From assembly GCF_006440675.2 (NCBI RefSeq), contig NZ_CP083951.1, forward strand, positions 1,178,001-1,242,000: 64,000 nucleotides of DNA. Reading direction: 5' to 3'. A program made the translations under genes and the position numbers. Below the pieces are notes generated by a model. That model made no database searches and had not been told where the DNA came from. It saw only the letters and a program-made list of their open reading frames with translations. This DNA is from Mesorhizobium sp. B2-8-5. Lineage in GTDB: Bacteria > Pseudomonadota > Alphaproteobacteria > Rhizobiales > Rhizobiaceae. Below are positions 57,074 to 64,000 of this stretch, one piece after another (positions within the stretch are counted from its first letter, which is position 1; the number at the start of each line of letters is the position of its first letter).

Positions 57074-57847
57074 GTGTCCCAAACAGTTGCCGACCTCAGG
57101 GTCGAACGCAAGCCGAAACTGTCGGAGACAGTGGTCGCGGCGATCCGCAAGCAGCTCTTGGCAGGCGAGGTTCCGCCCGGACAGAAGCTGCCAACCGAAG
57201 GCCAGCTGACGGAGACTTTCGGCGTCAGCCGCACGGTCATCCGCGAGGCGCTGGCCAAGCTTGCCGCCGATGGCCTGGTCGAAGCGCGGCAAGGCGCCGG
57301 CGTCTTCGTCAGCGAGCACATCTCGACGACCTTCGGCGTTTTGGCCGCCGACATGGGAGCCAAGGATTCGGTCGCGCTCAACGTGCTCGAGGTCCGCCTC
57401 GCGATCGAGATCGAATCGGCGGGCCTAGCCGCCATCCGACGCAACGCCGCCCAGGAGGCCGCGATCCAGGAGGCCTTCTTCGAGTTCGAGCGGCTGCTGC
57501 TCGCCAGCCAGCCGACCGGCCCGGCCGACCTCGCCTTCCACCGCACGATCGCCAGCGCCACCAACAACCCGTTTTATGTCGAGATGCTCGATGTGCTGGG
57601 ACGCCGCGCCATTCCCTGCGACGTGACCTCGCCCTGGTCGACAGAGCTCGTCCAGTCGGACGAGTACCAGCGCGGCCTGCAGCGCGAGCACCTCGTCATC
57701 CTCAATGCGATCTCGGCGGGCGATGCCGAGGCCGCGCGCGAGGCGATGCGCACGCATCTGACCCGCAGCCAGCAGCGCTACCGCGAGCGGCTGCAGGCCA
57801 GACAGGCCTATTATGCCAATTCGCTGAAAGCGGCATCGACCGAGTGA
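57074..57847 (+). CDS. FadR-type GntR transcriptional regulator of the uronate operon
   Basis: A 257-residue DNA-binding protein. N-terminal winged helix (about 15-80) with PPGQKLPTEGQLTETFGVSR and TVIREALAKLAADGLVEARQ, then an FCD ligand-binding domain with the metal/carboxylate-type residues in DLAFHRTIASATNNPF. Uronate regulators such as UxuR/ExuR/KdgR-like FCD proteins look similar. GTG 57074 has AGGAGGGCACCAC upstream. The most likely target is the inverted repeat at 52693-52727. Confidence 0.93.
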   Translation: MSQTVADLRVERKPKLSETVVAAIRKQLLAGEVPPGQKLPTEGQLTETFGVSRTVIREALAKLAADGLVEARQGAGVFVSEHISTTFGVLAADMGAKDSVALNVLEVRLAIEIESAGLAAIRRNAAQEAAIQEAFFEFERLLLASQPTGPADLAFHRTIASATNNPFYVEMLDVLGRRAIPCDVTSPWSTELVQSDEYQRGLQREHLVILNAISAGDAEAAREAMRTHLTRSQQRYRERLQARQAYYANSLKAASTE

Positions 57848-57867
57848 CCGTCAGACAAGGCCTAGAA

Positions 57868-58719
57868 ATGGACCAGACACACACACAATTCTCCTCGCGC
57901 TTCGCCATCGATCCCATCACCGCCGCGGCCATGGGAACAGACGAGCTGCGCCACCATTTCCACGTCGAGGGGCTTTTCCAGCCGGGCCTCGTCAGCCTGA
58001 CCTACACGCATTACGACCGCATGATCGTCGGCGGCGCCATGCCTATCGACAAGATCCTGCCGCTCGAGGCGATCAAGCCGACCGGAACCAAGGCTTTCCT
58101 CGACCGCCGCGAACTGATCGCCGTCAACATCGGCGGCGCCGGCACCGTCACGGCCGACGGCATGGCTTACGAATTGGCGGTGCGCGACATGGTCTATCTC
58201 GGCATGGGCGCTGAGCAGGTGTCGTTCGGCTCGGCGGAGCCCGACAAGCCGGCAAAATTCTACCTGCTTAGCGCACCGGCGCATCGGCCCTATCCCAGCC
58301 AGTTGATCTGCATCGGCGACGCCAGACGGCTCGACCTCGGCAGCCAGGCGACCAGCAACGAACGCTCGATCTTCCAGTTCATCCACGCCGACGGCGTCAA
58401 GACCTGCCAGCTCGTCGTCGGCATCACGCAGCTCGCGCCAGGCTCGGTGTGGAACACCATGCCTTGCCATGTGCATGACCGGCGCATGGAAGCGTATCTC
58501 TACTTCGATCTGCCGGAAGGGCAGCGCGTCTTCCACTTCATGGGCGAACCGGACGAGACGCGCCACATCGTCATGCGCAGCGAGGAGGCTGTGCTGTCGC
58601 CGGGCTGGTCGATCCATTCGGGCGCCGGCACATCCAACTACGCCTTCATCTGGGCGATGGCCGGCGACAATGTCGACTATACCGACGTCGACCAGGTGGC
58701 GATGGATCAATTGCGGTGA
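57868..58719 (+). CDS. kduI: 5-dehydro-4-deoxy-D-glucuronate isomerase
   Basis: A 283-residue cytoplasmic cupin-fold isomerase of unsaturated uronate breakdown: 5-keto-4-deoxyuronate to 3-deoxy-D-glycero-2,5-hexodiulosonate. Motifs RHHFHVEGLFQPG and, at the metal site, NTMPCHVHDRRMEAYLYFDL, HFMGEPDETRHIV and PGWSIHSGAGTSNYAFIWAM. ATG 57868 fits family length; the reading frame is open upstream within gntR. Overlaps kduD by 4 nt (GTGA). Confidence 0.96.
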   Translation: MDQTHTQFSSRFAIDPITAAAMGTDELRHHFHVEGLFQPGLVSLTYTHYDRMIVGGAMPIDKILPLEAIKPTGTKAFLDRRELIAVNIGGAGTVTADGMAYELAVRDMVYLGMGAEQVSFGSAEPDKPAKFYLLSAPAHRPYPSQLICIGDARRLDLGSQATSNERSIFQFIHADGVKTCQLVVGITQLAPGSVWNTMPCHVHDRRMEAYLYFDLPEGQRVFHFMGEPDETRHIVMRSEEAVLSPGWSIHSGAGTSNYAFIWAMAGDNVDYTDVDQVAMDQLR

Positions 58720-59483
58720 GCGACCTTTCCGCCTTCAGCCTTACCGGCAAGCGCATCCTGGTCACCGGCGCCAACACCGGCATCGGCCAAGGCATCGCCG
58801 TGTCGATCGCGCGCGCCGGCGGCCTGGTCGTCGGCGTCGGCCGTTCGGCGATGGATGACACCGCCGGGAAAGTCGCGGCCGCGGGCGGCAGCTTCGAAGC
58901 GGTGAAGACCGATCTCGGCGATCCGGCCGAGGCAGCCGCCATGCTCGACCGGGTTTGGGACGAGAGCGGCCGGCTCGACGGCCTCGTCAACAATGCCGGC
59001 ATCATCCGGCGCGCCGATGCGGTCGACCTGAGCGAAGCCGACTGGGACGAGGTGATGGATGTCAATTTGAAGACGATCTTCCGGCTCTGCCAGAGCTTTG
59101 CCAGGCGCGTGCTGGCGGAGCCCGGACGGCGCGGCAAGATCGTCAACATCGCGTCGGTGCTGAGTTTCCAGGGCGGCATCCGCGTTGCTTCCTATACGGC
59201 CTCGAAGCACGGCGTGCTCGGCCTCACAAGGCTGCTCGCCTGCGAATGGGCGGCGAAAGGCATCAACGTCAACGGCATCGCGCCGGGCTATATCGAGACC
59301 AACAACACCGAGGCGCTGCGCGCCGACCCGGACCGCAGCGCGGCCATCCTCGGGCGCATCCCCGCGGCGCGCTGGGGCCGGCCCGACGATATAGGCGACG
59401 CAGCCGTGTTCCTGCTTGCGCGGGCGTCGGACTATATGCATGGCGCGGTGGTGCCGGTCGATGGCGGCTGGCTGGCGCGGTGA
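58716..59483 (+). CDS. kduD: 2-deoxy-D-gluconate 3-dehydrogenase / KduD-type SDR
   Basis: A 255-residue NAD(P)-dependent short-chain dehydrogenase. TGANTGIGQGIA at about 17-28 binds the nucleotide, NNAG near 91 and the catalytic YTASK at 160-164 are intact. In this cluster it should reduce the KduI product to 2-keto-3-deoxygluconate. Start GTG 58716 overlaps kduI by GTGA. A repeat lies between it and kdgF. Confidence 0.93.
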   Translation: MSDLSAFSLTGKRILVTGANTGIGQGIAVSIARAGGLVVGVGRSAMDDTAGKVAAAGGSFEAVKTDLGDPAEAAAMLDRVWDESGRLDGLVNNAGIIRRADAVDLSEADWDEVMDVNLKTIFRLCQSFARRVLAEPGRRGKIVNIASVLSFQGGIRVASYTASKHGVLGLTRLLACEWAAKGINVNGIAPGYIETNNTEALRADPDRSAAILGRIPAARWGRPDDIGDAAVFLLARASDYMHGAVVPVDGGWLAR

Positions 59484-59484
59484 C

Positions 59485-59527
59485 CGTCTCCCGCCGGAAA
59501 ACCGCGCCGGACCTTTCCTGGATTTGC
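59485..59527. repeat. Family B palindrome, degenerate copy between kduD and kdgF
   Basis: CCGCCGGAAAACCG and GGACCTTTCCTGGATTTGC resemble the halves of the 23125 and 40560 copies. It occupies most of the 70-bp gap and would form a hairpin in the operon mRNA. Confidence 0.5.
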
Positions 59528-59553
59528 TTTACAAGCCGAACGGAAGCTGAGCG

Positions 59554-59886
59554 ATGACCGATATCTTTTCGCATGCGGGCGAAAAAGCCTGGGAGCCGAC
59601 GCCGGACGGCAACAGGCGGCGCGTGCTGGTGCATACCGACGAATTGATGATGGTCGAGTTCGCCTTCGACAAGGGCGGAGTCGGGGCGCTGCACTCGCAT
59701 CCGCATGTCCAGGCAAGCTATGTCGCCGAGGGTCGCTTCGAGGTCACTGTCGACGGCCGATCGGAGATCCTCGAAACAGGCAGCAGCTTCATCGTGCCGG
59801 CCAATCTCGTGCATGGCGTCAAGGCGCTGGAGGCCGGGCGGCTGGTCGACAGCTTTGCGCCTTGCCGGGCCGATTTCCTCGGTTAG
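59554..59886 (+). CDS. kdgF: KdgF-like cupin, unsaturated uronate ketonisation
   Basis: A 110-residue single-domain cupin. Metal ligands fit the KdgF pattern: His47 and His49 (GALHSHPHVQASYV), Gln53 and His87 (PANLVHGVKALEAG). KdgF converts the 4,5-unsaturated uronate to its linear keto form, feeding KduI; the adjacent kduI and kduD support this. Last gene of the locus; overlaps the convergent glycosyltransferase gene by 4 nt at the 3' end. Confidence 0.9.
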   Translation: MTDIFSHAGEKAWEPTPDGNRRRVLVHTDELMMVEFAFDKGGVGALHSHPHVQASYVAEGRFEVTVDGRSEILETGSSFIVPANLVHGVKALEAGRLVDSFAPCRADFLG

Positions 59887-60980
59887 GACAGGTCGGCGGC
59901 TCTATCGAACGCCGATTGGACCGGAGCGGTTTCACACCTTTCCGGAACCGCTGCGACCGCCATGTGATCGCGGCGGCCTGCCGCGAGCAGGCGATGCGCG
60001 GCATCGAGTATGGCCTCGACCGGCGCGTCGGCGACATAGGCCGAACGGCCTCGCCTTGGCGCCGTGACGACTTCGACCGCGTTTGAAAGGGGGCGCCAGC
60101 GCTCCATATTGGCGCCGTTGTTGACGATCACCGCCGGCGTCATGACGGCGGCCATCAGATGCGCCAGTCCGCCCTCCATGCCGATATAGGCGACCGCCAT
60201 CTCGCCCAGCGCAAGCAAGAGATCGTCGAAGCTTGCAATGTCCGGCGCCAGTTCCGGACCGGCCACCTGGAGGCGGCCTTCCCTTGCGAGGAGCGCCAGT
60301 GGCGTCGGCCCGCCGCCGGGGGTCGCCAGATACAGCACCCGGTAGCCGGCATCGATGAGATTGCCGGCAACGGCCACCACCTGATCTTCGCTCATGCACT
60401 TCCTGCCCTGGGCATTGCCGCCAAGCAGGACGAGCGGACTGCCGCAACCGCCGCGCAGCTGGCGCGCCAGTGTCCGGGCGGCGTCCGGCACATCGAGCCT
60501 GTGGTCGAAAGGCAGATGCCGCCCCGCCAGGCGCTCGACCAGCCGGTGGTAGCGCCAGGCATTGTGTTCCGGCCGCAGCGTCAACCGCGTGCCCCAGCGC
60601 AGCGACAGAAGATGGCCGGCAAAGTTCGCTTCGTAGCGGATGCCCCGGCCCACAAGTCGAAGAGCCGTGAGCATGAGGCCCGGCACGCCGGTGCGCAGAT
60701 CGACAACGATGGCTTTGCGGCCGCGCGGCGCGAATTCGGCGAGGATGGCTGAAAGCGGCGTCTTCGTCCTGAAATCGTCGACGAGATGCGCGACATGCTT
60801 GTGCAACGCATGCGACAGCGATGAGCCGCGCATGGCGCCGTAGACGACACGGCTTTGCGGAAAGGCCGTCCTCGCCGCCCGCAGGGCCGGAATCCGCAGC
60901 AGGCCGTCGCCAAGCGCGTCGTTGCGGGCATAGAATATCAGCACGGGCGCGGACGAATCCATGGCGGAGACGGATTCCAT
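59883..60980 (-). CDS. Glycosyltransferase family 9 (heptosyltransferase-like) protein
   Basis: A 365-residue GT-B fold protein. ARNDALGDGLLRIPALRAARTAFP is the N-terminal GT9 pattern (nucleotide-sugar transferases such as WaaC/RfaF); the C-terminal half has VLLGGNAQGRKCMS, LASFDDLLLALGEMAVAYIG (here ASFDDLLLALGEMA) and GMEGGLAHLMAAV, the GT9 acceptor/donor region. It probably adds a sugar to a surface polysaccharide. An internal ATG at 60962 is a possible alternative start; neither has a strong ribosome site. Tail-to-tail with kdgF. Confidence 0.85.
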   Translation of the reverse strand: MESVSAMDSSAPVLIFYARNDALGDGLLRIPALRAARTAFPQSRVVYGAMRGSSLSHALHKHVAHLVDDFRTKTPLSAILAEFAPRGRKAIVVDLRTGVPGLMLTALRLVGRGIRYEANFAGHLLSLRWGTRLTLRPEHNAWRYHRLVERLAGRHLPFDHRLDVPDAARTLARQLRGGCGSPLVLLGGNAQGRKCMSEDQVVAVAGNLIDAGYRVLYLATPGGGPTPLALLAREGRLQVAGPELAPDIASFDDLLLALGEMAVAYIGMEGGLAHLMAAVMTPAVIVNNGANMERWRPLSNAVEVVTAPRRGRSAYVADAPVEAILDAAHRLLAAGRRDHMAVAAVPERCETAPVQSAFDRAADLS

Positions 60981-61075
60981 TGCTGTGGTGTCGGAGAAGC
61001 AGGACGACTGCGGAAGAATAATATCAGCAAGCCCCCGGCTGAGTTCTGCAAGAATATGCTTGGTTTCTTTTATAA

Positions 61076-61171
61076 AGAAAGCGCGATCTCGTCACCCCGC
61101 CGACGCCGGCCATGCGGGCCTTCTGTCGCGAATTCGGCTATGACATGCCTGCCTGGGGCCGGCGCCGCCGG
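61076..61171 (+). pseudogene. Relic of a sulfotransferase C-terminus
   Basis: An open stretch starting after a TAA at 61073 reads ...MRAFCREFGYDMPAWGRR, matching the last residues of the sulfotransferase domain ending at 63909 (SFCHEFGYEMPAYTLN) in length, order and most residues. Nothing upstream resembles the remainder of a sulfotransferase, and the frame then runs into the 3' end of the RhtB-type gene on the other strand. I read it as the 3' remnant of a second copy. The region 60981-61075 is unusually A/T rich. Confidence 0.6.
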
Positions 61172-61181
61172 GTGAAGCGTC

Positions 61182-61808
61182 TCAGCGCTGCTGCAGCGCC
61201 AGGCGTATGCCGAGCGCGCAATAGATGCCGCCGACCACCTTGCCCTGCCATTTCAACACCGCCGGATTGCGGCGCAGCAAGGAACCCAGGCCGCCCGCGC
61301 TGACGGCGAAGACGACCGTGCTGAAGAGCCCGAGCAGAACAAAGATGATACCCAGCAGCATCAGCTGCAGCACCACGAAACCACCTTGCGGGTGCACGAA
61401 TTGCGGCAGGAAGGCCAGGAAGAACAGCGCGGTCTTCGGATTGAGCACTTCGGTCAGGATCGCCTGCCGGAAGGCCCCGCCCGCGGAAATGGGGAGGGTC
61501 GTGGCCGCCAGATCTGCCGGCGCCTTTTCGAAAATGGCGCGGATGCCGAGATAAACGAGATAGGCCGCGCCGATATATTTGACGATGCTGAACAGCATCG
61601 CCGAAGCGGCGACGACGGCCGAAATGCCGACGATGGCCATGATGGTGTGGATCACGTCGCCAGCCGCGACACCGGCGCCGGTGGCGATGCCGACCTTCGT
61701 GCCCGAGCTCGTCGCCCGCGCGACCGTGAGCAGCGTCGCCGGCCCCGGGATGAAGACGAAGCCTAACACGACCGCGATGTAGGTGACGAGCGTCGCGGGA
61801 TCGATCAT
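61182..61808 (-). CDS. LysE/RhtB family exporter
   Basis: A 208-residue membrane protein with about six hydrophobic segments; MIDPATLVTYIAVVLGFVFIPGPATLLTVARATSSGTK-type start (FIPGPATLLTVARATSSG) and EVLNPKTALFFLAFLPQFVHPQ are RhtB signatures. It likely exports an amino acid or lactone. ATG 61808 has AAAAGGAGCC upstream; an upstream start at 61844 lacks one. It lies between the relic and the fusion gene, on the opposite strand. Confidence 0.9.
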   Translation of the reverse strand: MIDPATLVTYIAVVLGFVFIPGPATLLTVARATSSGTKVGIATGAGVAAGDVIHTIMAIVGISAVVAASAMLFSIVKYIGAAYLVYLGIRAIFEKAPADLAATTLPISAGGAFRQAILTEVLNPKTALFFLAFLPQFVHPQGGFVVLQLMLLGIIFVLLGLFSTVVFAVSAGGLGSLLRRNPAVLKWQGKVVGGIYCALGIRLALQQR

Positions 61809-62262
61809 GCCAAGGCTCCTTTTGCGTCGAGCGTCGCTCTTCATTCGGAGCGGCTCGGCGTTATAGCACCGCAGAACGGGCCGGGGGAACTCTCGGGCGG
61901 CGAAGTCGGCGATCGCCGCGATTCGAGCGGAATGTCATGACGGCCTTCCACGCTTCGATGATTTCGTCGCAAGCGTACGCTGTCCCCACAGCCCTGTCGT
62001 TCGAAGCCGCCGGGAATGGACCGCGGCATTGCTTTGACCTTTCGTTTCAATGCACGTCGTTGTATCGAACGACAAGGCCGAACGATGCCGGATCGGCAAT
62101 CGAGCCAAGGCGCCTGCCCCAGGCGGCGGCAAGATCAAGGGGGGCTGGCTTGGAAGAGCAAGCGACATGTGAGACCCGGCGAAGCCGGGCTGGAACGTGC
62201 AGGCTCCACGACAGGCGCGCTTGTCGCCAGGATGGAATCGGCGACCGGAAGCAGCCTGCCGC
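61809..62262. other. Intergenic region without a supported gene
   Basis: This 450-bp divergent gap between the RhtB-type exporter and the fusion gene carries open frames on both strands with no recognisable domain or ribosome site. CCCGGCGAAGCCGGGC at about 62175-62190 is a small hairpin. Codon usage looks random rather than like the neighbours. Confidence 0.5.
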
Positions 62263-63909
62263 ATGATCGCGCCACCCATTCTCACCGCGAGCCGGCTTGG
62301 GCTTATTGTGACGCCGGACATGTTGCCCGGCGGCGATGGGATCAACATCAACGGGCCGTCGCTTATCGGCATGCCGGACTGGGCGCCTGGGCGGCAGGGC
62401 GCCTACTATCTCTATTTCGCCGATCACGGGGGTTCTTATATCCGCCTCGCCTACGCCGATTCGATCGAAGGCCCGTGGCGCATCCATCCCGGCGGGGTAC
62501 TGTCCCTCGCTCAATGTCCGTTCATCAAAGGCCACATCGCGTCTCCCGACGTTCATGTCGATCAGCGGAATCGCCGCTTCGTTATGTATTTTCACGGACC
62601 GGCAAAAGGCGGAGAAGGCCAGACGACCTTTGCCGCGACATCCGGTGACGGCCTTCATTTCAATCCGCTTTCCGAGCCGCTCGGGCCTTCCTATGCCCGG
62701 TTCTTCCGCCACGATCAGTGGTGGTACGGTCTTCTCGGGACAGGAGCCATCACCGTCTTCCGCTCCAGGACCGGCATCTCCGATTTCGAACGGGGCCCGG
62801 CCGTTCTGTCCGGCATGAAGCATCTTCCCACCCCGAGGCATCTTGCACTGCAGAAATCCGGTCGCTGGCTGCGGGTCTTTTACACGCGCAGGGGCGACGC
62901 GCCGGAACGGATACTTCACGGCACGATCGATCTCGCCGAGGACTGGAGACGCTGGACGGTCAAGGGCGAGACCGTACTGCTGCGGCCGCAGACGGACTTC
63001 GAAGGCGCGGGCTTGCCGGTTTGCCCCAGCCGGGACGGGCCGGCCGAAGGCGCGGAGAACGCGTTGCGCGATCCTGCGATTTTCGAGGAGAGAGGCCGCA
63101 CCTGGCTGCTCTACGCCGTTGCCGGAGAGAGCGGCATCGCCTTGGCCGAGATCACGTCGAGGGACGTTCCTGGCAAAGCAGCCCAGATGCCGGCGACCAC
63201 TCTGCGCCGTGGCGCAAGACGACTGTTCTGGCGATTGCGCAAGGCTGCGCCCCGGCTGCCCTCTGCAATGACGTTTCGCAAAAGAATCTTCATTGCCGGC
63301 TGTGCTCGCAGCGGAACCACGCTAAGCCGTCGTTTGATGGCGTGTTTCGACGATATCTATGTTCATAGGGACGAAGCGCCGTATCAGGCGCTGCTCGAAC
63401 TGGATCGCCCCGAAGTCAATCTGGTCGTCAAACGCACCTATGAGAGCCATAAGGACATCGAGCATCTGCCTGGCTCGGTCGGATTGATCTATTGCGTGCG
63501 GCATCCTTTCGACGTGCTCACAAGCTCCCATCCAGAGACGGTGAACGAACGGCGTTTTCACGTAACGACCGAGCGCTGGGAGGCGGAGTATGACGGGTTG
63601 ACGCGCCTTAGAAAGGCTCAACCCGAAAGAGCCGTTTTCTATCTGCGCTATGAGGAATTGATCGCCGAACCCGATATCGTCCAGGGCAGGATCGCCCGGT
63701 CGTTCGGCCTGTCACCGGTCACGCTTTACAGCCGCGATGCGGACAATCCGATACGGCCGACGTCGCTGAGAAAATGGGAGCGCAATGAAGAATTCCAGAC
63801 CTATCTGCATAGCCTGCCAGCGGCGTTCCTCGCCCGCGTGGAGAGCTTCTGCCACGAATTCGGCTACGAAATGCCGGCCTACACCTTGAACGCGGGAACG
63901 GCGCGGTGA
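62263..63909 (+). CDS. Glycoside-hydrolase-like beta-propeller fused to sulfotransferase
   Basis: A 548-residue protein with two domains. Residues about 1-310 carry repeated blades with GH43/GH32-like features (LYFADHGGSYIRLAYADS, SPDVHVDQRNRRFVMYF, NALRDPAIFEERGRTWLLYA), consistent with a five-bladed propeller. Residues about 341-548 are a sulfotransferase: the 5'-phosphosulfate loop IAGCARSGTT at about 344-353, then VRHPFDVLTSSHPE and FYLRYEELIAEPD of the 3'-phosphate region. The frame is uninterrupted, and the ATG at 63268 just before the sulfotransferase part could be an internal start. ATG 62263 is chosen; a GTG at 62197 is possible. No signal peptide. It lies 1 nt before recQ (TGATG). 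Likely acts on surface or secreted glycans; substrate unknown. Confidence 0.8.
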   Translation: MIAPPILTASRLGLIVTPDMLPGGDGININGPSLIGMPDWAPGRQGAYYLYFADHGGSYIRLAYADSIEGPWRIHPGGVLSLAQCPFIKGHIASPDVHVDQRNRRFVMYFHGPAKGGEGQTTFAATSGDGLHFNPLSEPLGPSYARFFRHDQWWYGLLGTGAITVFRSRTGISDFERGPAVLSGMKHLPTPRHLALQKSGRWLRVFYTRRGDAPERILHGTIDLAEDWRRWTVKGETVLLRPQTDFEGAGLPVCPSRDGPAEGAENALRDPAIFEERGRTWLLYAVAGESGIALAEITSRDVPGKAAQMPATTLRRGARRLFWRLRKAAPRLPSAMTFRKRIFIAGCARSGTTLSRRLMACFDDIYVHRDEAPYQALLELDRPEVNLVVKRTYESHKDIEHLPGSVGLIYCVRHPFDVLTSSHPETVNERRFHVTTERWEAEYDGLTRLRKAQPERAVFYLRYEELIAEPDIVQGRIARSFGLSPVTLYSRDADNPIRPTSLRKWERNEEFQTYLHSLPAAFLARVESFCHEFGYEMPAYTLNAGTAR

Positions 63910-64000
63910 TGCCGGCGCAGGCAGTGAGCATCCGGGCCGAGGATCACAAGCGGCGCGTCCTGAAGGATGTGTTCGGCTTCGACGATTTTCGCCCCGGGCA
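63909..64000 (+). CDS. recQ: ATP-dependent DNA helicase RecQ (5' end only)
   Basis: The frame from ATG 63909 gives MPAQAVSIRAEDHKRRVLKD and then VFGFDDFRPGQ before the window ends. LxxVFGxxxFRpGQ is the Q-motif region of RecQ helicases. A GTG one codon earlier (63906) is an alternative. The start overlaps the fusion gene stop (TGATG), so it may be partly co-translated with it, although RecQ function is unrelated. Confidence 0.85.
   Translation, partial: MPAQAVSIRAEDHKRRVLKDVFGFDDFRPG

Noticed and set aside
61937..62266. Plus-strand frame of 109 codons upstream of the fusion gene
   Set aside because: No recognisable domain or ribosome site; composition resembles random reading of GC-rich DNA.

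Overview
The window is GC-rich, densely coded chromosomal DNA of an alphaproteobacterium, most likely a Mesorhizobium-type member of the Hyphomicrobiales (Rhizobiales). The reasons are gene content and order (the 180-kDa NAD-glutamate dehydrogenase, Usg, an Ala/Lys/Pro-extended AtpD, yggS/leuS/lptE, the atpHAGDC operon without the Fo genes) and several families of dispersed palindromic repeats typical of rhizobial intergenic DNA. The genus is inferred, not proven. I saw no rRNA, tRNA, CRISPR array, IS element or prophage.

Layout. 1-4.2 kb: a TetR regulator (cut by the left edge) divergent from an MFS transporter, with a 19-bp inverted-repeat operator over the promoter; then a Tat-exported PhoD-type phosphatase with a possible Pho box, and a small secreted protein. 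4.4-9.1 kb: typA/bipA and small genes (DUF1062, LysE exporter, YCII, AhpD-like). 9.2-15.8 kb: giant NAD-GDH and a UMF1-type MFS protein. 15.9-21.9 kb, minus strand: htpX-rsmB-heparinase-like-purH, probably one transcription unit. 22.1-30.8 kb: an SDHAF4-like assembly factor, HAD phosphatase, transglutaminase-like protein, a lone TadG-like VWA protein, cyclopropane fatty acid synthase, MOSC protein, acetyl-CoA synthetase and Usg. 31.1-36.9 kb: two aldo/keto reductases, an MFS/LysR divergent pair, a small membrane protein and YggS. 37.2-50.9 kb: leuS-lptE, transaldolase-like fsa, priA, a Phd/VapC-type toxin-antitoxin pair, an Asp/Glu racemase, a small membrane protein and the F1 ATP synthase operon.

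51.1-59.9 kb is a complete-looking hexuronate/unsaturated uronate utilisation locus: uxuB divergent from uxaC, then TRAP transporter genes for the P, Q and M subunits, a FadR-type GntR regulator, kduI, kduD and kdgF, tightly spaced or overlapping. A long inverted repeat between uxuB and uxaC is the likely operator. The TRAP system would import uronates, UxaC/UxuB handle glucuronate/galacturonate and fructuronate, and KdgF/KduI/KduD convert unsaturated uronates toward 2-keto-3-deoxygluconate. The later enzymes (mannonate dehydratase, KDG kinase, KDPG aldolase) are not in the window.

59.9-64 kb looks like accessory surface-glycan DNA: a GT9-type glycosyltransferase, a relic of a sulfotransferase C-terminus, an RhtB-type exporter, a protein joining a glycoside-hydrolase-like beta-propeller to a sulfotransferase, and the first codons of recQ at the right edge.

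The most noteworthy items are: the propeller/sulfotransferase fusion and nearby relic; a 23-codon gene with a Shine-Dalgarno matching about 15 nt of the 16S 3' end and its own terminator; a repeat family in which short copies look like precise internal deletions of long ones; and the shared operators in the uronate and TetR/MFS regions.
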